Assembly: GCF_000003195.3 (NCBI RefSeq)
Contig: NC_012870.2
Location: 37,726,377 to 37,790,376 of the forward strand
DNA from: Sorghum bicolor
Taxonomy: Eukaryota; Streptophyta; Magnoliopsida; Poales; Poaceae
Length of the DNA: 64,000 bases
Direction: 5' to 3'
The position numbers were made by a program, and so were the translations under genes. Shown here one piece after another: positions 10,562 to 22,956 of this stretch. The number at the start of each line of letters is the position of its first letter. Positions within the stretch are counted from its first letter, which is position 1. A model generated the notes under the pieces. It worked only from the letters and a program-made list of their open reading frames with translations, searched no databases and was not told the origin of the DNA.

Positions 10562-12409
10562 ATGGCCGAGAAGTACCACGATGATTGGGAAGTCGTCCCC
10601 TTCAACCTCAACATGGAGCCTGTGGAAGACCCCGATGCCCGTGCTCTCGTCCCGGCTGTTGACGGTCCTTAAGTATCAAATTTAATTATCAAATAAACAA
10701 AGAAAAGGATCCAAATGAAATCAACATCTAGACTTAGGGTTTTATCTGACAGAATTCCACGAGTTTTGGTGTTTGTCTATTTCTGCAGGGGGTTATCAGG
10801 AAATAAGGAAGAAAGGCCCACATGTCGGGATTACATAGAGATATCAACCCACCGCGCAATTTTCTACCATCTAGAAGACTCCAGAAGCCACGGGAAGGAA
10901 GCGGAGCCCGAAAGGGGCCAGGCCCAGGGCGCCCGCCCCCCTCTGGACTCCGTTCCGGACTCTCTTCGCACACGACGTTCCACCGACCTATTGGATCCAG
11001 AATAACATAGTACCACCTCGCCTATCGACCCAAAAACGCATAGAAGGGGAGGACTATATAAGGATACCCCCTCTGGCCCCTGGAGGAGAGAAGAAATTAT
11101 CATAGAGATTGAGGGGTGCCCTCGAAGGAAAACCTCTTCTCTAAATAATATTTCTATTTAGGCTTAGCAACCAACGTAAAGTAGAAATAGATCTTCTAGC
11201 TTCTACTAGATTGAGAGAGATAGAGTGGAGGTGTGGATCGGAGGAAGGCCGGCCTGTCGGTGTCTACTCCGAGTTGTACCTACGGGATCAAGTCTCCTAA
11301 CCCGAGGCTTGCTTCTAAGATTCTTCAGTAATTCGACTTCTAATTCTAGTAAGTTCTTGTTTTATTGTTCTTTGGTTTATGAGTTTACTTTAATCCTCTT
11401 CCGGTTGAGTATTAGAGTAATCACTTGTTAGCGTAAACGTGGTGTTTAGGCTAGGGTACTCATGGATATCCCCTGACTAGCTGGACCGTGGTAGTAGCGA
11501 GGAACGTGACAATTCCGAGTTACCTTTGCAGATCACATCTCATTAGCAGGACGGGTAGGTTTATAGGTGCGAGTCGAACATCCTTTGTGTTGTCTAGATT
11601 CCGTGAGCCTCCCCAATAGAACAGTAGATCATCCTTACCAAGGTTAGAACGAGACTACGGTTGCAGTCTTCTCTATACATCACTCACATCGAGAGACATT
11701 CTTTGTAGCCTAAAGGGATAGTAGCAATAGATTTGGTTAGTCAGATGCACCCTTTCTCCCAGTGGTAAAAATATAAATACGATAACTCTGGATAACCTCC
11801 CGGGTGGAATGCTCACCGATATCCGTGCGCTTGCGGATCATTTCCTTATTGCGTTACCAAATATCAACACCGGCCAACACAGAGCGACAGCTAGAAGCCA
11901 TGCCATTACGCCAACGCAGCTCTACCCAATCTTACAATGCTCAACCAGTTCTCACCACACCACCACAACCCCAACTCCTCAAAGGATCATCATCCAAGAT
12001 GAAGACCACTATCAAGGTGCCAATCGGCACGAGGGTCCTTCCACCTAGACCCAATGAGAGGGTCGTTGGAGTCAAGACCAACCGGAGCGGCGAGATCAGC
12101 AGTATTCGCTACACTACGGAGGAGGAAAGGCCTTACTTTGAAGGGATTAGAGCAGCCAAAGTCCGTTTCATCCCTCCAAAGGCAGTCCCGAAGCACGCTC
12201 TCAATGCTTTTGAGACACCTCCCAAGCGTCGCAAGACTATAGTCGATATTGATGAGGACATTCGCAGGCTAGACAGAGCTATCATAGATCTCCAGTCCTC
12301 GATTAATTCCCTCACTAGGCAGCTCTCTAACCATAACACCATTATACTAGGCCTTAGGCAGGATCTTGCCAGTGCCAACAACAAGATCAAGGAATTAGAG
12401 CGCCGCTAA
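10562..12409 (+). pseudogene. Ath-1 third ORF (envelope position), split by a solo LTR
   Basis: Starts MAEKYHDDWEVVPFNLN at 10562 and is interrupted after 10656 by the solo LTR 10657-11869. After the duplicated CCGGC the same frame resumes at 11875 and ends TAA 12407-12409. Without the insertion it would be 209 codons with no stop, so the insertion is the only visible break. The middle is basic and Pro/Gln/Thr-rich; the last about 55 residues have heptad-like Leu/Ile spacing (IDEDIRRLDRAIIDLQSSI, then a second helix), typical of a coiled coil. I see no signal peptide or membrane span, so it is not a classical envelope protein. Function unknown. Confidence 0.8.
10657..11869 (+). repeat. Solo LTR of an Athila-like family inside the Ath-1 third ORF
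   Basis: 1,213 bp, TGTTGACGG...ATCAACA, TSD CCGGC (10652-10656 and 11870-11874). TATA box CTATATAAGG at 11054-11063 and one GGGCGCCCGCCC box near 10928. Very close to the Ath-1 LTR. A solo LTR forms by recombination between the two LTRs of a former full element. Confidence 0.95.
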
Positions 12410-12592
12410 GTTATCTAGATTAGACCTTGAGGCAATGCATCTTAGTCATCTATCTTTAAATTCGGTTTAGGTTTACTATTATCATCAGTTTGCTACTAGT
12501 CTTTTGTAATAAATGCCTCAAGATTAATAAAGAGTATTATTATTATTATGTCTTGTGTGTCTCTACTTTATTTTTGTAAGAAAGCAGAAAAC

Positions 12593-12607
12593 AAGTATGG
12601 GGGAGAT
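12593..12607 (+). promoter_or_regulatory. Internal polypurine-like sequence after the third ORF
   Basis: AAGTATGGGGGAGAT shares its first 11 bases with the polypurine tract next to the 3' LTR (13702-13716). It could act as a second plus-strand priming site. Confidence 0.45.
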
Positions 12608-13106
12608 CCCTCAACATGCCAAACACACTCCGACTACACCACTCCACGATTCAGGTACACACTCTGCACACTTTACTTTACACATATATATATTTTGGAT
12701 TATGCAGATTATTGTTTCCGATATGATAAAATAAAAAGATTAAAATATTTCTAATCATGATTAAATCTCAATCTGTGATATTTCCTGAAAAACTTGCAAT
12801 TATTGAAAATCATTTTAAAACCCTGTGTCACTTAAGTCAATATGGAATATGTGATGGTAGAGTATGAGTTTCTTATTCTTGATATCATTGCTACTTGGGG
12901 AATTTATTTCAAAATAAAATTCTAGCTACCATCCTTAGTGTTTTATGCCTGATAAGACTGAAAATATTAATTATGATTATAAAAGCTATCTACTCTGTAT
13001 TGAGTTTGTTCAAAATGAGTTAGACCCTTGTTGAGAGATTTATCATGCTCCTAAGATCAAGACATTATTTCAGAAAGATTCACTCTTCCGAAGTATTATT
13101 GCATTA

Positions 13107-13215
13107 GAGGCATGGGCAATGCAAAAATAGAAATATTTCGAGGAAATAAAAAGGAGCAAGTGCTCGACAACCTCGCAGAAAAAATGGACAAGTGTCTGGC
13201 AGTAGAATTAGGGGT
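13107..13215 (+). other. Conserved noncoding block shared with Ath-NA1
   Basis: Contains GAGGCATGGG, ATGCAAAAATA, GAGGAAATAAAAAGG and TGGACAAGTGTC...AGTAGAATTAGGGGT. The same strings in the same order occur at 31484-31669 in Ath-NA1, although the sequence around them differs. There is no long ORF in either. Confidence 0.6.
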
Positions 13216-13701
13216 ACCTCAGTATCCACTTAAAAAAAAGAGAGAAGAGAAAAGAGAAAAAAATGATAGTCCATGGTCCCTCTAATAAGCAATATGCCAG
13301 CAAGAGTTGACAAAGATTTTAATTTCCAAAGTCTTTGATCTAAGAGTATGACATTCCCCTCCTCGGATCCCGTTTTGATCAGGCAATAAATGCAAAGTAA
13401 GTATGCTTGAGAATTTTTGCAAAAATAAAACAGCCTCAGTGAGATATATATAAAAGATAATGAGTGATCTGAGAGAACCTATGAGGATCAAAGGTATGCT
13501 AACTTTCTTTCAAAAAAAATATACAAAAAGCTCCAAGTGACAGGATTGAGAAGAAAGGATCTTTACTCTTGATCATAAACTTCCCTGACTATGGTACACA
13601 GTGGAATTTTTAAACACCCTGCAATTATAAAGAGAATGTTTTAAATGTTTACCCCAGATATTTTTCTTAACCATCCTTTTCTCGAGGACGAGTAAAAGCC
13701 T

Positions 13702-13716
13702 AAGTATGGGGGTATT
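13702..13716 (+). other. Ath-1 polypurine tract
   Basis: AAGTATGGGGGTATT directly before the 3' LTR; primes plus-strand DNA synthesis. Confidence 0.8.
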
Positions 13717-14950
13717 TGTTGACGGTTCTTAAGTATCAATTTTAATTATCAAATAAACAAAAGAAAGGACCAATATGCAACTAACACCTAGAATTAGGGT
13801 TTGATCTGACAGAATTCCACGAGTTTTGTTGTTTATCTGTTTCTGCAGGGGGTTATCAAGAAATAAGGAAGAAAGGCCCACATATCGGGATTACATAGAG
13901 ATATCAACGCACCGCGCAATTTTCTACCATCTAGAAGACTCCAGAAGCCACGGGAAGAAGACGGAGGCCGAAAGGGGCCAGGCCCAGGGCGCCCGCCCTG
14001 GTGACCTGGGCGCCCGCCCCCCTCTGGATGCCAACCAGGACTCTCTTCGCTCGGGATATTCCACCGACCTATTGGATCAAGGAAAACATAGTACCACCTC
14101 GCTTATCGACCCAAAAACGCATAGAAGGGGAGGACTATATAAGGAGACCCCCCTGGCCCCTGGAGAAGACATGAAGAAATTATCATAGAGGCTGAGGGGT
14201 GCCCTCGAAGGAAAACCTCTTCTCTAATTAATATTTCTTTTTAGGCTTAGCAACCAATGTAAGGTAGAAATAGATCTTCTAGTTTCTACTAGATTGAGAG
14301 AGATAGAGTGGAGGTGTAGATTGGAGGAAGCCCGGCCTGTCGGTGTCTACTCCAAGCTTGTACCTGCGGGATCAAGTTCTCCTAACCCGAAGCTTGCTCC
14401 TAGGATTCTTCAGTAATTCGACTTCTAAATTCTAGTAAGTTCTTGTTTTATTGTTCTTATGGTTTATGAGTTTACTTTAATCTCTTCGCGTAGAGTTTAG
14501 AGTAATCATTGCTGGCGTAAACGTGGTGTTTAGGCTGGGGTACTCATAGATATTCCCTGACTAGCTGGACCGTGGTAGTAGTGAGGAACGTGACAATTCT
14601 GAATTACCTTTGCAGATCACATCTCGTTAGCAGGAAGGATAGGGTTTATAGGTGCGGGTTGAACATCCTTTGTGTTGTCTAGATTCCGTTAGCCTCCCCA
14701 TTAGAACAGTAGATCATCCTTACCAAGGTTAGAAGGAGACTACGGTTGCAGTCTTCTCTATTTATCACTCACATCGAAAGACATTCTTTGTGCCTAAAGG
14801 TTAGTAGTAATAGACCGGTTAGTCAGATGCACTCTTTCTCTTAGTGGTAAAAAAATAAATACGATACTCTGGATAATTTCCCGGGTGAAGTGCTCACCGA
14901 TATCCGTGCGCTTGCGGATCAATTCCTTATTGTGTTCTCAAATATCAACA
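13717..14950 (+). repeat. Ath-1 3' LTR
   Basis: 1,234 bp, nearly identical to the 5' LTR. GGGCGCCCGCCC boxes lie near 13988 and 14010, the TATA box CTATATAAGG at 14135-14144, and the hairpin at 14902-14919. The right TSD AGGCC follows. Confidence 0.95.
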
Positions 14951-14955
14951 AGGCC

Positions 14956-15235
14956 TAGGGTACATGTATAGGTGACAGACTAGAGGTCGATAGAGGCATG
15001 GCGCGCTGACCTACTCGAGGCCTCCGTAACGGCGTGGTCTCGAGCCGTCCCGTCCTGATAGCTTGATGATGATCACGCGTGCCCTTATATCCCGCTCCGT
15101 ACGCCGTCTCGGGCCGGTTTATCCGTGGCACGCCTGTACGTCGCGGCGGCTGATACGTCAGAGTGGTGGTAGTGCCGTCAGTCGACGCCTAACCCTTTCC
15201 CAGGAAGGAAATAGGTCTGGTCGAGGGTCGGACGC
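14956..15235 (-). repeat. Tat-1 5' LTR, second piece
   Basis: Aligns with the middle of the Tat-2 LTRs (for example the stretch after GGTACATGTATAGGTG). Bounded left by Ath-1 and right by Tekay-1 (TSD GACGC at 15231-15235 and 46027-46031). Confidence 0.9.
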
Positions 15236-15904
15236 TGTAACACCCCAGTGTTATGGTTGCATTGATCATGTGCATAGCATAAGCATCATCATCTACTCAA
15301 AGCATATCATGATCATCATCTATCTTGAGCCATGTCATTCTTTGCAAAAATGTGTTTTAAATTGCTTAATTAGGCTTCCTATGCTTATGTTGGAGTGAAC
15401 CATGTTTGTGTTTGTGCTCTATGCCTTGGTAATTAGTTTATCCATGCTTAACTTAACCTTGGGAACAATGTTCATGTTGATCATTTCTCCAAAATAGTCA
15501 CTTAAGTCATACTTACACAAATAGGCCCTAGAAACCTATTTTGCTCAAGCTTTTAAAAAGTGTTTCATAAAATGTTTGCATGTCAAAACTGTCTACAGCA
15601 AAGTTGTAGCAAATTTTATAAGGAACAAAAGTTGTTTTATGGCCATCTCATGAAAATGACCACAAATATCTCAAAAGGGACCCACAAGGAAGATTTGGGA
15701 CTGTTTCCAACACTTAGAAAATTTTCTAAGTCCTGGAACGAAACCAGTTTGCTTGATCGATTTTGAAAACTCTATATCTCTCAATCCCGGCCGATCTGGC
15801 TTTTGCTCTTGTTGACAAAGTTGTAGAACTCGTTTGGAACTCTAACTTTGTCAACTGCATCATCCTCTAACTCGGGCTGGTTTGGGAGTTATTTGTTGCT
15901 GAAG

Positions 15905-16830
15905 TCGCTCTATCAGTCGGTCGTCGTGTTTTCTGAATCGGAGCCGAGCTCGCCGTCGTGGATGGCCAGAGCGCCACCTGTCTGCCAGATGCCGTCCGTA
16001 TGCCGGTGATGGCCCCGCTCGTTAGCCCCCAGTGCACGCATGACCTCCACGGCGTCGCCCCGAGCAGAGTGGACGCGTCCACTTCCGCTCTGCCTCGCGT
16101 CTCTCGCCAAAAACGCGGCCGCCGTGAGCTCCCGTCGCGAGCTTACTCCGGCGAGCTCGCGCGCGTTCCTTGCTGCGCCATTGCTCACCAAACTTCACCC
16201 AAAGCTTCGCCGTGAACCGCTCTCCATTCTCCACCCATTATCTCGCCGAGAAATCCACCGGTGAGCCGCCATTTCCTTCTTCCCCCAAATCGGGTCGCCG
16301 TGACCTTTTTCTCCAGCGAGCTCAATGCTGGGCTCCTCAGAACCTCTTGTCTCCTCTGGTCAGGTCATAGAGGTAGAGTAGGTCCTTAGCGAGTGTTTGC
16401 GCCACTTGGTAGACGTTCTACCGAACTCTCCGTCGCCGGACACGATGCGCAGCGCCGCCGTGTTTCCGCCGGAGATGGGTGCTCTCGTGGCCAGCGTGTT
16501 CCACGAGGTTTCAAGCCAAGCCGCGTACCTAGGAAGCTCCGCCGTAGTCCCCTGGTGCTGTAGGAAACCCTAGGTCACGCTCTACCGGCGTGAGGGCTCC
16601 GGCGTAACGCCGAGCACCTCCGCCGAGCTGCCATCATCGACGGCGAGCCCCTTCCGGTGGCTCCGCCGTGGAGAAAAGGGGGTCAATCGAGTCGATAGAG
16701 TCTGGGGATCACGCTGATACCCTAGGTTTGGCCGGAGACCTCGCCGTCGCGGAGAAATCGCCGGCGAGAGTCGCCTCGGCCGTGAGGGAGAAGAACCTGA
16801 CAGCCGGGGTCCACTGTCAGTGTCACCTCC
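15905..16830 (+). other. GC-rich, leader-like block inside the Tekay LTR
   Basis: Clearly GC-rich block with many CGCCG triplets, present at the same place in all three LTR copies (here, about 17600-18500 and about 42110-43020). Frames are not conserved between copies, so I do not call a protein. It resembles the 5' untranslated/first-exon region of a grass gene followed by an AT-rich intron. Confidence 0.45.
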
Positions 16831-19821
16831 TTCCCTCCTTTTCTTTTATTCAAAATCTGGATTTTTGGCTTTCTTGCAAAAATCATATCTCCTGTTTCTG
16901 AGATCCAAAAATTATGAAACCAATTTTGTGGTATTCCTTGAGATGGCTAGTGTAACACCCCAGTGTTATGGTTGCATTGATCATGTGCATAGCATAAGCA
17001 TCATCATTTACTTAAAGCATATCATGATCATCATCTATCTTGAGCCATGTCATTTTATGCAAAAATGTGGTTTAAATTGCTTAAATAGTCTTCCTATGCT
17101 TATGTTTGAGTGAACCATGATTGTGTTTGTTCTCACTGCCTTGGTAATTAGTTTATCTATGCTTAACTTGGCTTTGGGAACAATGTTCATGTTGGTCACT
17201 TCTCCAAAATATGCCTTTAAGTCATACTTATGAAAATAGGCCCTAGAGACCTCTTTTGCTTAGGCTTTTAAAAAGTGTTTCATAAAATGTTTGCATGTCA
17301 AAACTTTCTACAGAAAAGTTGTAGCAAATTTTATAATGAACAAAAGTTGTTTTATGGCCATCTCATGAAAATGATCACAAATAGCTCAAAAGTGACCCAC
17401 AAGGCAGATTTTCTAAGTCCTGGAACGAAACCAGTTTGCTCGATCGATTTTGAAAACTTTGTATCTTTCAATACAGGCCGATTTGGCTTTTGCTCCAATT
17501 GACAAAGTTGTAGAACTCAGTTGGAACTCCAACTTTGTAAACTGCACCGTCCTCTAATTCGCTCTGGTTTGGGAGTAAATCGTTGCCAAAGTAGCTCTGT
17601 CAGTCGGTGATCGCGCGTTTCGTTTGAGAGTTGAGCAGGCCGGCGTGGATGTCCCGATCGACACCTGTCCGCCAGATGTCGCCCGTACGCCGGCGATGTC
17701 CCTGCTCGTCAGCTCCCAGCGCGCGCATGACGTCCACGGTGACGCCCCGCGCAGAGTGGACGCGTCCACTTCGTTCTGCCTCGCCCCTCTCGCCAGAAAC
17801 GCGGCCGCCGGGAGCTCTCCTTCGCGAGCTTACTCCGGCGAGCTCGCGCGCGTTCCCTGCTGCGTCATTGCCCACCAAACTTCACCCAAAGCTCCGCCGT
17901 GAACCGCTCTCCAATCTCCACCCTCTAACTCGCCGAGAAACCCACCGGTGAGCCGACATTTCCATCTTCTCCCAAATCGGGTCGCCGTGACCATCTTCTC
18001 CGGCGAACTCAATGCCGAGCCCTGTGAAGCCTCTCTTTGTCTCTGGTTAGGTCCTAGAGGTAGCTTAGGTCCTTAGCGAGCTTTTGCGTCACTTGGTGGA
18101 CACTCTACCAAGCTCTCCGTCGCTGGACACGGTGCGCAGCGCTGCCGTGCTTCCGCCGGAGATGGGTGCTCTCGTGGCCAGCGTGTTCCACGAGGATCCA
18201 GGCCAAGCTGTGTACCTAGGAAGCTTTGCCGTAGTCCGCTGGTGCTGTAGAAGGCCTTAGGTCGCGCTCTACCGGCCTGAGGGCTCCGGCGTAACGCCGA
18301 GCACCTCCGCCGAGCCGCCATCGTCGACGGCAAGCCCCTTCCGGTGGCTCCGCCGTGGGAAAAGTGGGATCAATCGAGTCGCTAGAGTCTGGGGATCACG
18401 TTGGTGCCCTTGGTTTGGCCGGAGACCTCGCCGTCGCGGAGAAATCGCCGGCGAGAGTCGCCTCGGTCGAGAGGAAGAAGAACCTGACAGCTGGGGTCCA
18501 CTGTCAGTGTCACCTCTTTCCCTCCCTTTTCTTTTATTCAAAATCTGGATTTTTGGCTTACTTGCAAAAATCATATCTCCGGTTTCTGAGATCCAAAAAT
18601 TGTGAAACCAATTTTGTGGTATTCCTTGAGATGGCTAGTTTTTAATAAAAATATAAAATGAATCATGTTTTCTGGGAAAATATTTATTAAGGATTTAATC
18701 TTGTTATTCATGGATAAATGCATATCTCTTGTTACACTGCTTAGTTTACTCTGAAAATTTTATGGTAGTCTCTGTATGCTATTAGAATGTTTTGATAAAT
18801 ATTTCATGATTTTTGGAGTAGTGCAGTTTTGATATGTAATTTATGATTGAAATATGGCTTGTTTCTTTAATTAAATCATATAAAATAATTGGTGCTTATG
18901 CTGGTGTTCTACTTTAGTAGTAAACATGTGTATGGTATTCCTAAGATACAAGTAATCTGAAATCTGTTGTTTGACACCATATAAGTCATGTTTCTGAATT
19001 TATGAAATAAGCACCTAGTTACATGTTAAATGTATATCTTTAATTTGGTATGTGCTTTTGCGCTGAAATTTTTATGGTAATGCTTTGACGCTATCCTTGT
19101 ACTTCTGTAATTTTTGTAGATTTTTCTGAGCACTTTGACTAGTATCTTGTAATTATGCTCTTTTCTAGAATTAAATAATAAATGCCTTGTTAAGTAAATG
19201 TTTGGAAGTTTTCATGTGGTGTTCTGGCAACCTTGTAATATGCTTGTGCTCATAAGCCATGTGGTTGACATGGTTTATGTGTTGGTCATGTCATCAAATA
19301 ATTAATTATAGGGTTAAAGGCTGTTCTGGACAGCAAGGGAGCAATTTAACTTTTGCTTAGTGATAATTTGGTTTTCTGGGTAACTTGTCTAAATCAAAGT
19401 TGTATTAAACTTATTGAACTAGCTGCGGTTTAAATTTGGAATGATTTGGTCCAGTAGTTTAAAAGTTATGGCTGTTCCAAGTTAGGTTCCAGAAATAGGT
19501 GCTCTCTGTTTTTCTGGGACAGAACCTGGAACCTTGTTTAAATGACTGGTTTAATGTATGAATCATGCTGTGATGTTTAAAGATGATTTGTAGACAATTT
19601 CATAAGCTTTCCAGAATGTCTTCACTCATATTTGTTGGACCTGTATATCATTAGTTATGATTTATTTACTGAGCTACTCCTGTTTTGTATTGCTTGCTGT
19701 TTTAGTATCATGATAGGCTGTGGGTTAAGTAACTTGTTTACTTGTGTGAGCTTATTATAACTTTTGCTCCGTAAATGAGTGTCCAGTAAGTTACTTATGT
19801 TATCAAGCATTCATCTTTAGC

Positions 19822-20055
19822 ATGTGCATCTTCTTATCGTTCGAGCATGCAATAGGTGCATCGGACGCGACAGCCTCCTACGAGCTGCAAGTGAATCCCG
19901 AAGGTCAGGAGGGCAGCCAAGAGGTGGAGGTCCAGCAAGTCGGACTCGAGGAGCCCGAAGAAGAAGTTGAGTGCCCGAATCACGAGCTGGCGTCGTTCAT
20001 GAAAGGCAAGCCCCGGAGCATTCTAAGTCTCCCTTTATTTTCGAAAGTTACTTAA
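19822..20055 (+). CDS. Conserved open frame in the Tekay LTR (solo LTR copy)
   Basis: Copy of the frame described at 22696-22956. It keeps VNPEGQEGSQEVEVQQVG and VECPNHELASF without an indel, so the reading frame survives despite substitutions. Function unknown; the start codon is uncertain. Confidence 0.35.
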   Translation: MCIFLSFEHAIGASDATASYELQVNPEGQEGSQEVEVQQVGLEEPEEEVECPNHELASFMKGKPRSILSLPLFSKVT

Positions 20056-21072
20056 TATGTTATATCTATTGATGCATTACATATAGGAGTTGTGATGAAA
20101 CTGTTGCTGCATTCTACTCTATCCTTGTCCAGATAACTCACCACACCCTGGGTGTAGAGTTAGGATCGAATAGTAGCTTAGCCATGCTTTAATCGGTAGA
20201 AGTCGGGTGATATCCTGTCACCAGCGCGATATAGGGTTATGTCGGATCACGATGGTCTATATGTGCTATCGTGGATGGAACCTGATTAAATTGACTTAAG
20301 CCGGACGGAGTTTTGCATGTTTATAGTAACTCCATCTGTGGCAGCTAAGGACCGATCGTTGTACGTCCTCTTGTCATGTTGAACGCATGCCTAACACTTA
20401 GTTGGCCGGATAACTCGTTCCGACCGCGAAGCCGAGTAGTATGACTCAGGCCGGAAGACCGGCAAGTATAAAGTGCGCACTACCGGAGGAAGTGCGGTGT
20501 GCGGGGGACCATTGGCGTAAGTCCAAAGGCAGGTGAGTTAAAATTCCTGACCTCCCTGGCAGAGTGGTAGCCCTGGGAGTGCGGCGCTGATCGGAGCCGC
20601 GATTCCTGAGTTGTACCAAAGGTGACCCGTTGGCTCTCCGGCAGGGGATGCTTGGGTGAGTGCTAGGAATAACCCTCCAGCTGGATAGGAATCCGATTCG
20701 AATCGCCGTCTCTCCCGGTTAGTGAGAACTTGATAGAGCAGCGGCAAACGTAGCATTCACTAATGAACTTGGTTCATGATGATGATGATAGCAAGAAGAA
20801 CATATGATGAATTTGATATGGTTATTATTGTTTGTAATAATCAAGTGATGTGTTGTAGTACAGGTGCTAATCTAGTGGTAGGCTGGTGATAAATAAATAT
20901 GATGCTCTCAAAATAATTTAGTTGTAAGTTAAGCTTTTGGCAAAAAGGTGAGTCAACCAGCTAAACTTGATATTTCGCCTTGCATGATCCTTGGTGTCTT
21001 TTATGTTTTTCTAGATGGGTAAGTCTAGCTGAGTACATTCTCGTACTCAGGGTTTATTCCCACCTGTTGCAG

Positions 21073-21192
21073 ATGACATCTTTTATGACGGATTCTGCAA
21101 GACCTGTCTCCATCCCGCTGGGGATGAGGACTAACCGTTGGGCACGGTTCTCTAACAATCTCGTCTCTGATGCTTTTGGAAGGATGGCATAG
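21073..21192 (+). CDS. 39-codon small ORF in the Tekay LTR (solo LTR copy)
   Basis: ATG directly after TTGCAG, 39 codons and stop, same length as the other two copies. See 23947-24066. Confidence 0.4.
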   Translation: MTSFMTDSARPVSIPLGMRTNRWARFSNNLVSDAFGRMA

Positions 21193-22695
21193 ACTCTGGC
21201 AGTAACAGAAACTTATGAACTGAACTTTGGAATGTGTGTGTAACTATTTTGCTTCCGCTACTTCGAAGTTGGGTTGTAATAACTTAATGACTCCGATGTG
21301 GTGCCGCTTCGACGGCAATGAATGACTATGTAACATTCGTTGTGTTTATGTTGAACTATTACGATCTTGGTTTGTTGCGAGTTGGTTTGAAGTCCTTCGT
21401 GATTTCAATTGACTACCGGGATTATATGGGCTCAAGTTTGGAAACTTGATTGCTAGGCGATCGTTTCTGCACTTGAACTCTTATAATTTGGTCGGTTCTG
21501 TGACAGCTAGTTTTTAATAAAAATATAAAATGAACCATGTTTCAGGGAAAATAATTATTAAGGATTTAATCTTGTTATTCTTGGATAAATTCATATCTCT
21601 TGTTATACTGCTTAGTTTGCTCTGAAAATTTTATGGTAGTCTCTGTGTGATACTAGAGTGCTTTGATAAATATTTCATGATTTTTGGAGTACTGCAGCTT
21701 TGTTATGTAATTTATGATTGCAATGTAGCTTGTTTCTTTAATTAAATCATATAAAATAAATGGTGTTTATGCTGGTGCTCTATTTTGGTGGTAAACCTGT
21801 TCCTGGTATTCCTAATATGTAAATAATCTGAAATCTGTTGTTTGACACTATATAAGTCATGTTTCTGAATTTATGAAATGAACACCTTGGCACATGTTAA
21901 ATGCATATCTTTAATTTGGTATGTGCAATTGCTCTGAAATTTTTATGGTGATGCTTTGGTGCTATACTTGTACTTCTGTAATTTTGTAGATTTTTCTGAG
22001 CACTTTGACTGGTATTTTGTAATTATGCTCTTTTCTAGAATTAATTAATAAATGCCTTGTTAAGTAAATGTTTGAGGGTGATCATCTGATGTTCTGGTAA
22101 CCTTGTGATATGCTTGTGCTCATAAGCCATATGGTTGGCATGGTTTATGTTTTGGTTATGTCGTTAAATAATTAATTAAAGAGTTAAAAACTGTTTTGGA
22201 CAGCAAGGGAGTAATTTAACTTTTGCTTGATGATAACTTGACTTCCTGGGAAACTTGTCTAAACCAAAGTTGTTGTAAACTTATTGAACTAGCTGTGGTT
22301 TAAATTTGAGGTCGCTTGGCCTAGTAGTTTAGAAGTTATAGCTGTTCCAAGTTAGGTTCCAGGAAATGGGTACTCTCTGTTTTTCTGGGACAAAACATGG
22401 AACTTTGTTTAAATGACTGGTTTAATGTATGAATCTTGCTGTGATGTTTTAAGTTGATTTGTAGACAATTTCATAAGCTTTCTAGAATATCTTCACTTAT
22501 GTTTGTGGGATCTGCCTAGCATTAGTTATGATTTATTTACTGAGCTACTCCTGTTTTATATTGCTTGCTGTTTTAGTATCATGATAGGTTTTGGGCTAAG
22601 TTAACTTATTAACTTGTGTGAACTTGTTATAACTGTGTACTCCGTAAATGAGTGTCCAGTGAGTTACTTATGTTATCAAGAATTCATTATTTTGT

Positions 22696-22956
22696 ATGCA
22701 CATCTTCTCATTCACCGAGCATGCAATAGGTGCATCGGACGTGGCAGCCTCCTTCGATCTTCAAGTGAATCCCGAAAACCAGGAGGGCAGCCAGGAGGTG
22801 GAGGTCCAGCCAGTCGGACTCGAGGAGCCCGAAGAAGAGGTTGAGTGCCCAAGTCATGAGCCAGCTTCGTTCGTGAAAGGCAAGCCCCGGAGCATTCTAA
22901 GCCTCCCTTTAATTTTGGAAAGTTTACTTAATATGTTATATCTATTGATGCATTAA
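22696..22956 (+). CDS. Conserved acidic open frame in the U3 of the Tekay LTR
   Basis: Up to 86 codons, but only the middle is clearly conserved: HAIGASD, VNPENQEGSQEVEVQPVG, LEEPEEEVECPSHEPASF and GKPRSILSLPL. It is Glu-rich, with no recognisable domain. All three LTR copies keep the frame with only substitutions. The conserved core starts after CATGCAATAG, which could be a splice acceptor, and ends at GTGAAAGGCAAGC, which resembles a GC-type donor. It may therefore be an exon rather than a free ORF. It lies upstream of the LTR TATA box, so it is not on the standard genomic transcript. Confidence 0.4.
   Translation: MHIFSFTEHAIGASDVAASFDLQVNPENQEGSQEVEVQPVGLEEPEEEVECPSHEPASFVKGKPRSILSLPLILESLLNMLYLLMH

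Larger units (their letters stand above)
12410..13716 (+). other. Ath-1 3' noncoding region
   Basis: AT-rich, no ORF worth calling. It holds a polypurine-like sequence (12593-12607), a block conserved in Ath-NA1 (13107-13215) and the true polypurine tract at its end. Confidence 0.8.
4434..14950 (+). mobile_element. Ath-1: Athila-lineage Ty3/gypsy element with gag-pol and a third ORF
   Basis: Complete 10,517-bp element with LTRs of 1,233 and 1,234 bp, TG...CA ends and TSD AGGCC (4429-4433 and 14951-14955). Order: 5' LTR, tRNA-Asp primer site, gag, protease, RT, RNase H, integrase, an internal promoter-like block, a third ORF in the envelope position, a long 3' noncoding stretch, polypurine tract and 3' LTR. 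The RT motif FMDDFSVYG and the absence of a chromodomain point to the Athila lineage. It is inserted in the 5' LTR of Tat-1 and itself carries a solo LTR of a related family at 10657-11869. Damage is mainly frameshifts (near 6690, 7387 and 7541) plus one nonsense codon. Confidence 0.95.
16951..21505 (+). repeat. Solo Tekay-family LTR inserted in the Tekay-1 5' LTR
   Basis: 4,555 bp, TGTAACACC...CTGTGACA, TSD GCTAG (16946-16950 and 21506-21510). Same family as its host LTR but more diverged than the two Tekay-1 LTRs are from each other. It contains its own copies of the LTR ORFs (19822-20055 and 21073-21192). Confidence 0.95.

Noticed and set aside
15905..16830. Host gene fragment with GC-rich exons
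   Set aside because: The block recurs at the same position in every Tekay LTR copy, so it is part of the LTR; small ORFs in it are not conserved in frame.
20538..20756. 72-residue minus-strand ORF repeated at 23414-23632 and 45062-45280
   Set aside because: Repeats because the LTR repeats; it lies opposite the structured leader region and shows no independent sign of coding.
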